From Marisa cornuarietis (Eukaryota > Mollusca > Gastropoda > Architaenioglossa > Ampullariidae), in assembly GCA_004794655.1 (NCBI GenBank), contig SMMW01000093.1:62001-126000 (forward strand): a stretch of DNA of 64,000 nt, given 5' to 3'. Position numbers and translations under genes: made by a program. This document shows positions 56,940 through 64,000 of the stretch, piece after piece (within the stretch, counting starts at the first letter, position 1; the number at the start of each line of letters is the position of its first letter). A model generated the notes under the pieces. It had not been told where the DNA came from. It saw only the letters and a list, made by a program, of their open reading frames with translations, and did no database searches.

Positions 56940-57289
56940 TCCGATACCGAGAGGCTGAATGACTGACTTGCGTGGGGCGATATCCTACAGACGATATCCG
57001 AAGTTTCCGGAGGTCCAATGACGTGAGGCAGAGGCATGGGCTTCCGATGATCTAACACCAGAAGAACATCCCCAACGAAGTAAGACTTTGATTAAGGTAG
57101 AGTGACGCACCAGATGTCCTCCCTGTATAACTCATACGTAAGGAGTTGCTAAAATATTTGTAAAAAGAAATAACTTGAACTTTAAAAGAAAAAGGGTCAA
57201 GTGGAGAACTTTGTGTTTGCGCTTCGGGTCCAGAGTGGGAAGAAATTAAGCACGCGTAGGAAGACGGATAGGTTATCCTTACTGAGGAG

Positions 57290-57292
57290 GTG

Positions 57293-57349
<57 letters not shown>

Positions 57350-57410
57350 TGAGCTTTTATAGCGCAGTTCCCCAGCAAAAACCAGGCTCACCGCGCTTGA
57401 CAAAGAAAAA
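57290..57410 (+). repeat. SINE-like repeat with (AAT)n
   Basis: About 18 AAT units (57294-57348), then GAGCTTTTATAGCGCAGTTC, CCAGC and CACCGCGCTTGACA. This arrangement is common in lophotrochozoan genomes. Class (SINE or other) not certain. Confidence 0.6.
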
Positions 57411-57875
57411 TCTGTCAACAAGAAAAGAGAGAAAAGTGCCCTTGAAGCAACCAGAAAAAATTAAAATTCATAAGGGTAATTTCAACACACACGTGGACAA
57501 ATAGACACACGGACACGTCAACATGAATAGAACATACATAGGTTTCTCTACATCGTTTCACATGTACAGATAACTTTTCTCACACATGCACATGCTTGTT
57601 GTTGAACATGTTAGTATTACTAGAGGAAAAAATAACCTTTAAATTGATACCAAAAACATGGGGACTAAAGCATAGTGCTCTAAAATCAACTGTGAAAAAA
57701 TAGATAGCGATTTTTATGGACACGAAATACACACTGATTAATATTGGCATCAGAAGATGTCAAATTCCATAAACTACAAAACAAGCAGGTCTTTTGCTCA
57801 GAAACCAGCTCTCTAATGTGTCGAGATCTGCTGTAAAGGTAAAGCCGCATTGCGCTCCAAACGTCAATCGCCGCC
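57411..57875. other. Upstream region of a candidate gene
   Basis: No ORF or repeat. Becomes more CpG-containing toward 57840-57880. Confidence 0.3.
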
Positions 57876-57970
57876 ATGGCCGACAAGGTAACCTTGGAAT
57901 CAATGCAGAGGTTTATGCAGGATGTTTCTTCCTCCATTATTCGCATCGTTCTGTTTGAGAAGGATTGTCG
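57876..57970 (+). CDS. Candidate first coding exon, gene unknown
   Basis: ATG in a textbook Kozak context (GCCGCCATGGCC). It opens 31 codons (MADKVTLESMQRFMQDVSSS, then IIRIVLFEKDC) and ends at a strong donor CG/GTGAGC, phase 2. The intron that follows would contain the 30-bp minisatellite. I do not recognise the protein and found no exon 2. Confidence 0.45.
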
Positions 57971-58295
57971 GTGAGCTCACACATTTATTTCATGATTTTG
58001 CAGTTCATTTAGTACGGAAAGCTCAATGACATGGATGTGTTATTGCATGTGTTAGTTTTAGAACAGCCGAATTCTTGTAGTACGATCATCAGGTTAGTTT
58101 TAAAATCACCATAAAAGCCAGATTCTGTTCAAGAATTTCTGGATTGAGCCACAGGAGGCAATCAACAGCATGTTGGGGTAGTCAGAGTCTGTTCACTGGC
58201 GCCAGTCGTAACGATTGTGGAGAGAGTTGTGGATGCCAGTGAGACACGCCCCTGTGTATGTTACCTTCACTATGCAAGTATTTCAGAGCATGTAG

Positions 58296-59250
58296 TATAA
58301 TCCACAAGATCTGTGTGACCACTAGCTCTATACACAGGATCTGTGTGACCGCTAGTTTTATACACAGGATCTGTGTGACCACTAGCTCTATACACAGGAT
58401 CTGTGTGACCGCTAGTTCTATACACAGGATCTGTGTGACCGCTAGTTCTATACACAGGATCTGTGTGACCGCTAGTTCTATACACAAGATCTGTGTGACC
58501 GCTAGTTCTATACACAGGATCTGTGTGACCGCTAGTTCTATACACAAGATCTGTGTGACCGCTAGTTCTATACACAGGATCTGTGTGACCGCTAGTTTTA
58601 TACACAGGATCTGTGTGACCACTAGCTCTATACACAGGATCTGTGTGACCGCTAGTTCTATACACAGGATCTGTGTGACCGCTAGTTCTATACACAGGAT
58701 CTGTGTGACCGCTAGTTCTATACACAAGATCTGTGTGACCGCTAGTTCTATACACAGGATCTGTGTGACCGCTAGTTCTATACACAAGATCTGTGTGACC
58801 GCTAGTTCTATACACAGGATCTGTGTGACCGCTAGTTCTATACACAGGATCTGTGTGACCGCTAGCTCTATACACAATATATGTGACCACTAGCTCTATA
58901 CACAATATGTGTGACCACTAGCTCTATACACAGGATCTGTGTGACCACTAGCTCTATACACAATATATGTGACCACTAGCTCTATACACGGGATCTGTGT
59001 GACCACTAGCTCTATACACAATATATGTGACCACTAGCTCTATACACAGGATCTGTGTGACCACTAGTTCTATACACAATATATGTGACCACTAGCTCTA
59101 TACACGGGATCTGTGTGACCGCTAGTTCTATACACAATATGTGTGACCACTAGCTCTATACACAGAATCTGTGTGACCACTAGCTCTATACACAATATGT
59201 GTGACCACTAGCTCTATACACGGGATCTGTGTGACCGCTAGTTCTGGCAG
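58296..59250 (+). repeat. 30-bp minisatellite, about 32 copies
   Basis: Unit CTATACACAGGATCTGTGTG + ACCGCTAGTT. ACACAG-GAT-CTGTGT can fold as a hairpin. Since 30 is 10 codons, three frames on two strands stay open, which explains three 211-231-codon ORFs. Variants (GTTTTA, CAAGATC) recur every 240 bp up to about 58860, so the local higher-order unit is eight monomers. From 58865 on, a shorter ACACAATATATGTGACC variant alternates with the standard unit. Confidence 0.95.
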
Positions 59251-59254
59251 TCCT

Positions 59255-60335
59255 GTTATGTAAAAGGCAGGCAGCAGGTGACGGCGAGAACCTGAGCCCA
59301 CAGCAGGTATGACTGTCTACAGTTCATGGCGATAGACGAAACTACAGTAATGTGAGAGAATAATCTCATGTTGTAACTGCTTAGTTAATACAAATAGTTC
59401 TTGTCCATAGATAATCGTAGATAAGCTGGGGACGCAGCAAATGCAGTCTGTAGGTGTAGATCAAACTGTAGATCCAAACAAAATCATGCGACGAATGGCG
59501 TAATAAACCGTCAGCTGGCTTTCGATTGGAATGCAGAAGGCCGTTGTTGGAACTAAATCCCCGCAGACAAGAAAATCATTGAAACAGAAAGACAAAGAAG
59601 CATGTGTCAAATAATAGGGACAAAACTCACCACAGGTCATAGAAGACAACAACAAAAATACTGAGAGCTAGTCCCCTCCAGCCGGTTAAGCGAAGGGACA
59701 TGATAAGGCCTAGGGTGTGCTACCCATTCTGACTCTGTTGTTAGAACCAAGTATTTGTGTGTTGGTGCCGAGGGCACTGTCGCTGAAAGACATTTCTTCA
59801 TATTTTTGTTTTGATATACCTGTTAGACACTATTGTTTGTCAACAATTGCTCCTTGTGTATGCCTATTTATTGTTTACGTCAGCTTGAGGGGCGTAATAA
59901 TCCAAGAAAGAGAGGGATTTTCAGGCTACGTCTAGCCGTGAGAGTTTAAAGAAATGCTAAATATCATGTTTGACTAACTGCTCGTGTTAACTACTGATGC
60001 TTTGCCTTGTATAGAGCAGTACTGAGCATATTTTTTTGTGTATTTAAATTGTGATTCTTGTGGTCAATAAGTATTTGTCTCTTTGAGGGACGTTCTACAC
60101 CAGAGTGGTCATTTGTTGATTGTGTTGGCTTAACGAATGCGCGTGTCTGCGGATGACTCGTCGTGTGTATGCGGGTGATCCGTGACACCTAGACACTCCT
60201 CTACTCCTTGATTATCTACAGACATCTCGTGCTCTGGCATTGGCAGAAAATCCGACAACATCTATAATTATGTATGTACTGGTGTTATCTCAACCCTCAG
60301 GGCAAAATCAAAGTATGCAAGCACAATATTGATAG
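59255..60335. other. No gene recognised
   Basis: Mixed non-coding sequence without repeats I can place. Confidence 0.35.
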
Positions 60336-60339
60336 TGTT

Positions 60340-60660
60340 ATCTCAGACATCAAGACAACATTCAGTATGTATGTACAACACTGATGTTGAAAAGTCAAGA
60401 CAACATTCAGAATGCATGTACGATACTGATGGTGCAAGTCAAGACAACATTCAGTATGTATGTACAACACTGATGTTTGAAAAGTCAAGACAACATTCAG
60501 CATGCATGTACGATACTGATGGTGCAAAACATGACGCTTTAAAAGTCAAGACAACATTCAGTATGTATGTACAATACTGATGGTCTAATACACTAGACAA
60601 CATTCAGTATGTATGTACAATACTGATGGTCTAATACAAGACAACATTCAGTATGTATGC
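60340..60660 (+). repeat. Minisatellite, about seven copies of a 37-58-bp unit
   Basis: CAAGACAACATTCAGTATGT + ATGTACAA(C)ACTGATG, with GTGCA or TTGAAAAGT linkers of variable length. Confidence 0.85.
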
Positions 60661-61397
60661 ACCAGTGCTTTCCTTACATCAGGTTCAAAAGTATCCAGCA
60701 GATTAGGCGTCGAATCCAGCCTGTGATGTTAGTTAAAGAATAACTCGCCCATTAAGCCACTCACTCAAAATACAAAGAAATATACAAGCAAACCAAACAC
60801 CACAACAAACTAAGAAAATAAATACATAAACAAACCAGACACAACAGTAAGCTAGGAAAATAAGTCATAAAGCATCCAGTCTCCCCTTGCTGCTCCCTGA
60901 TTCTCTGCGCATGTTACAAGACAGTTGGCCTAGCCTTGTGGTTGCACAGTGTAATATTCAAATGAGAGGTTGGACTTCTCTATCTCCACTGTGGACTACT
61001 GGAACACGGTAATCCTCTTTAATGAAAGAGACCATTGGTGATGAAAGTTGCATTACACAGGGTCATAAAGAACGAAAATTTAGTTTCTCAGATTATAAAC
61101 TTTTGAGCTATAAGCTCTAACCCTTGAGTTTTCATGGGCTGAGGGTGGAGCAAATGTTAAGTGGGTCACTCACTGGTACAATAAATCTTGGAACTTACAC
61201 AGGGTTTAAGTATACAAATGGGGCGTAGGTTGAACCGTAACCCAAGTAACTCACATGCCATGTAATGGGTCAGAGATGGTGTCTAGGTTTACCTTTACCC
61301 CGAGTGTCACTTACTGTAGTAGGTGCAGACCCGAAGTGTCAACGACTGCAGCAGGTTAGTGTCAAATTTTATACCCTACTATTTCATTTACCCGATC

Positions 61398-61490
61398 AGG
61401 GTTAGTGCTCAATGTTAACCATGAAATGCTACTCACTGGAGCAGGGTTAGTGCTCAATTGTAACCATGAAATGCTACTCACTGGAGCAGG
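61398..61490 (+). repeat. Two-copy tandem repeat
   Basis: GGGTTAGTGCTCAAT.. AACCATGAAATGCTACTCAC + TGGAGCAG occurs twice, about 49 bp apart, just beyond the donor of the exon at 61506. Confidence 0.85.
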
Positions 61491-61505
61491 CATTGCCTGT
61501 GCTAC

Positions 61506-61640
61506 CTCACGGGTTGTCGGCTTGCTAGTAACATCAATGAACTTCCAGGCAGTCTGCGGATGATCACTGGGTTTGTCTCCAACTTCAGTGCCACGTTGAA
61601 TGCTGACCCCAAAGATATCTTCATGGAACCTGTTGGCGTT
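61506..61640 (-). CDS. Clear coding exon, gene unrecognised
   Basis: 135 bp, exactly 45 codons, phase 0 to phase 0, between acceptor TTTCTGCTCGTGTCTCCAG and donor GAG/GTAGCA. It reads NANRFHEDIFGVSIQRGTEV, then GDKPSDHPQTAWKFIDVTSK. Well-mixed composition without low complexity makes a real exon likely. No other exon of it is recognised here. I do not know the family. Confidence 0.5.
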
Positions 61641-61824
61641 CTGGAGACACGAGCAGAAACTGTTAGCATTTGGGTCGTGAATACGAATCGTCCTTATGTG
61701 TGGGTTAAGTAGCCAAAGTTTACGACCTCTTTAAACAGTTTATTCTATTTATGTTACTTTTAGCTTTACGCTGAGAAAAATAGTACGTGAGGGTCGAGTG
61801 TAGTGTAAAGACTGCAGAACTGTG

Positions 61825-62274
61825 TGTGGTAGAAGCTGGCCAAGAGGTAAGCTGAAGGCCGATTGGCCAGTAAGGCAGCCAGTTAGCGATGATTGGCCCG
61901 CGGGTTTGTTTTGGGTCCGGGAGTGCGGAGGGGAGCCGCGAGAGAGGGAAAGGCGACACCCCTCAACCCCCACCTTCCCTAGGTGGACGCAGCATCGATG
62001 CCGTCGACACGGCCGGGTACCCCTGCCACTTTAGCCCTCGGGCGATATAAAAGGAAAGGGAGTAGTTTGACAGGGGGAGACGAGAGAGAGAAGTCAAGCG
62101 AGCAACAATCGAGAAGGACGCCAGCCAGCAGCCCGGTTGATAAAGTTACCTAACGTGTACTGTGTACTGTGTGCAGCTGACCAGCAAGCGGTCGCCAAAA
62201 TAAAAAGGTTCCAACAACCTACGGCACGCGTTGAGTGTGTTGTTGTGTGCCGTGTGGTAGGTCACCCTGTTACA
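61825..62274 (+). mobile_element. Solo LTR of the gag-only family
   Basis: Begins TGTGGTAGAAGCTGGCCAAG and ends CACCCTGTTACA, the same start, TATA (GATATAAAAGG, about 62045), AATAAA (about 62201) and end as the LTRs at 30.7 and 33.1 kb, but in plus orientation and diverged by many substitutions. No matching 4-bp flank is visible, so it is older than the insertion in NOL6. Confidence 0.8.
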
Positions 62275-62930
62275 ATATCATCTTCGGTGACCCCTTATTT
62301 TCAACCCGCAAGCCAAGAAACCCATCAACTCATCGGGAGCTTCGTCTCGCATGACATCGCCCCCGCGATGGTTTCATACTGTCTGTCAACACCTCCCTCA
62401 AGATCAGTCACCAACTAGTAGGTAATAAGGGTTACAAGGGTGTGTTTCATCTTGTCCTGTTCAATGTCCTTCGTCAAAGAAGTTACATCTACTCCACCTC
62501 TATGGCGGCCTGTCCTCCTGTTCATGTTTGACTCTCACCTAAGGCCGTCTTCCTTACACGTGCCCTCTAACGCTTGTACAAAAGGCTCTTTGAATTACTT
62601 AAGTGGTCTCTGGGTTGAGGAGCAAGGCATTAGGTGTGGATCTGTGGTTGACTTTTTATCTACAGATTTTCCTGTCGTACTTTACGTTACTACTTGTTAT
62701 GCCACTTGGAAGCTGGAATGTGTGGCGAACTCTGTCAGTTGGTCAGTCCATCCAGTACCCACTTCTCTCTCCGACAATTAGTACAAGTCATCTACACCAG
62801 GTGTAAATCAGTACAAGTCAAGGAACTGCCGAGTGCAGTCACTTCAGACACTAGCAGGTATATAGTTACAAAGTCAAGACAAAGTCAGGTACAGTAACAC
62901 AGTAAAGACACCTACATCACACAGTCCAGA
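62275..62930. other. No gene recognised
   Basis: Open stretches here look like chance; no splice-framed exon or repeat identified. Confidence 0.3.
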
Positions 62931-62934
62931 TAGT

Positions 62935-63746
62935 CAGTCAGTCAGTCAGTCAGTCAGTCCCTTGCCTGGCACCTGGCGTTGGGGGAGCACATGGACAGAC
63001 GCAGCTGACAGGGGCCGCCACTCTTGTCTATTGTGGGCGATAGTCAGCAGGTCCTGTACAGGACGACCAGTCCAGTCTTTGATGTTCGTAAGTCAGTTCT
63101 TTCTCTGACCACCGCGGCGTCGGCCACCATCCAAGGTGCCTTGAAGGATAGTCTTCGATAAGGTGTCGTGCCGGGTCACATGACTAAAGAAGACCAGCTT
63201 ACGTCACTTGACTGTTGATAGTAGAGGTTCCTGGTGTCCTACCAGTGTGGCAATCTTGTTTCTTACAAAGTCGTTGGTTTTATGTTCTTTGTATGAGATC
63301 CGGAGCAGCCTCCTCAGACACTTGTTCTCGAATGCTTGGATTCTCCTTTCCGTGCCGGCGAGCAGAGTCCACGTGTCACATCCGTAGAGCAGGATCGGCA
63401 CTACCAGGGATTTGTATAGCCTGTACTTGGTAGCGAACCTTATCTTGTGACTATGCCAGATCCCATCTAGCCTAGCCATTGCTGCTGTTGCTGTCGCGAT
63501 CCTGATGCGGATATCTTGCGTGGAGCTGCCGTCCTAGGAGAGGGTGGCTACCAAGTACTTGAAGCTTCTTACCTCTTTGAGCTGTACCCTGTTCATATAG
63601 ATCTCTGCTTTGCTGTTGCCATTGATCATAACTTTGGTCTTTTCAGTGCTGGTCTCCATTCCATATGCGTTTGAGCTGTCTGTCAGTCTGTTGGTGACGT
63701 ATTGCAGTTCCGTGTTTTTATCTGCTAACAGATCTGTGTCATCTGT
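62935..63746 (-). mobile_element. 5'-truncated RTE-like LINE with (ACTG)n tail
   Basis: Minus-strand RT end: DDTDLLADKNTELQYVTNRL (the catalytic motif C side), TEKTKVMINGN, LYKSLVVPILLYGCDTWTLL, RRIQAFENKCLRRLLRISY. In-frame stops occur at 63534 (TAG) and 63204 (TGA); the last frame ends inside the tetranucleotide tail at about 62935-62965. The right edge is cut at motif C by the repeat at 63747. Confidence 0.8.
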
Positions 63747-64000
63747 TGTAGCGTACAAGGGGGTACAGCAGTTGAGTATTGTTTTGTTCGACACACAGGT
63801 GTGCCTTGGTTTGACACTGCCACGCTGGAAGTCACGAGAACTTGAAAGTCTCGGTTTTTACCTTATTTCACGTGCGAGCAGAGCAGAGCTCCATCCGTCC
63901 AGGTGGTTAGGGTGTCTTGTTTTTCTGTCGCTGTCATGCGAGTTGCATGAGAAAATTGAGGTTTTGGATATTTTAAAATTTTATGTGTGGGGCGGGCTTA
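63747..64000 (+). repeat. Second copy of the 54796 repeat, running off the window
   Basis: Identical by eye to 54796-55049 for all 254 bases. Inserted into the LINE RT; continues beyond the window. Confidence 0.85.

Noticed and set aside
57052..57421. Minus-strand ORFs with Ile or Tyr runs
   Set aside because: Translation of the (AAT)n microsatellite.
58182..58905. Three overlapping 211-231-codon ORFs on both strands
   Set aside because: All are frames of the 30-bp minisatellite (10 codons per unit).
58296..59250. Possible CRISPR array because of ~30-bp repeats with hairpins
   Set aside because: Units are contiguous with no spacers, the genome is eukaryotic and there are no cas genes. The 64-bp array at 49 kb is rejected for the same reasons.

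Overview
KIND OF DNA: this is animal nuclear DNA, not prokaryotic. It shows GT-AG exons, several clades of non-LTR retrotransposon, Ty3/Gypsy-type LTR elements, minisatellites and short TTAGGG runs. The mix of LINEs and the TATAGCGC-type short repeats suggests a lophotrochozoan, probably a mollusc. That is inference; nothing here fixes the species. LAYOUT: (1) 1-18667 is one AT-rich 33-bp satellite array. It is interrupted by two copies (about 0.33-3.15 kb and 9.6-12.4 kb) of one dead CR1/L2-like LINE, which were duplicated together with flanking satellite, and by an RTE-like LINE on the minus strand (15091-18372). The array ends in three TTAGGG units. (2) 18.7-24.1 kb is mostly non-coding, with a solo LTR, a LINE tail and a hAT-type MITE. 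(3) 24.2-37.2 kb holds a minus-strand host gene that I recognise as NOL6 (nucleolar protein 6). Four exons are visible. The introns carry a broken CACTA-like transposase (plus strand), a conserved uncharacterised protein split by a solo LTR, and other repeats. (4) 30681-33604 is a 2.9-kb LTR element with one long gag-like gene and no pol. It sits INSIDE a conserved NOL6 exon with a 4-bp target duplication and almost identical LTRs, so it is young. Its Gag carries a CCHC knuckle followed by a LIN28-like cold-shock domain. (5) 37.3-43.0 kb is a pile-up of RTE-like LINEs. One is nearly intact (39071-43018) and carries a 5'-truncated RNase H-type LINE inside its endonuclease. (6) 43.2-57.1 kb holds LINE and Harbinger-like scraps, a 64-bp minisatellite, an internally deleted ORF1/ORF2 LINE with a solo LTR in it, a decayed Gypsy pol that received a poly(A) retrocopy, and a 1.4-kb solo LTR. 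(7) 57.1-64 kb holds a candidate first exon with a strong Kozak context, a 30-bp minisatellite, one clear coding exon on the minus strand, a solo LTR of the gag-only family, an RTE-like LINE fragment, and the start of a 254-bp repeat identical to one at 54796. HOW IT WORKS TOGETHER: the only recognised host gene is NOL6 (ribosome biogenesis). Almost everything else is mobile DNA in nested layers. The best candidate for something new is the gag-only LTR element: its domain make-up, lack of pol, youth, second (solo) copy at 61.8 kb and position in an essential-gene exon.
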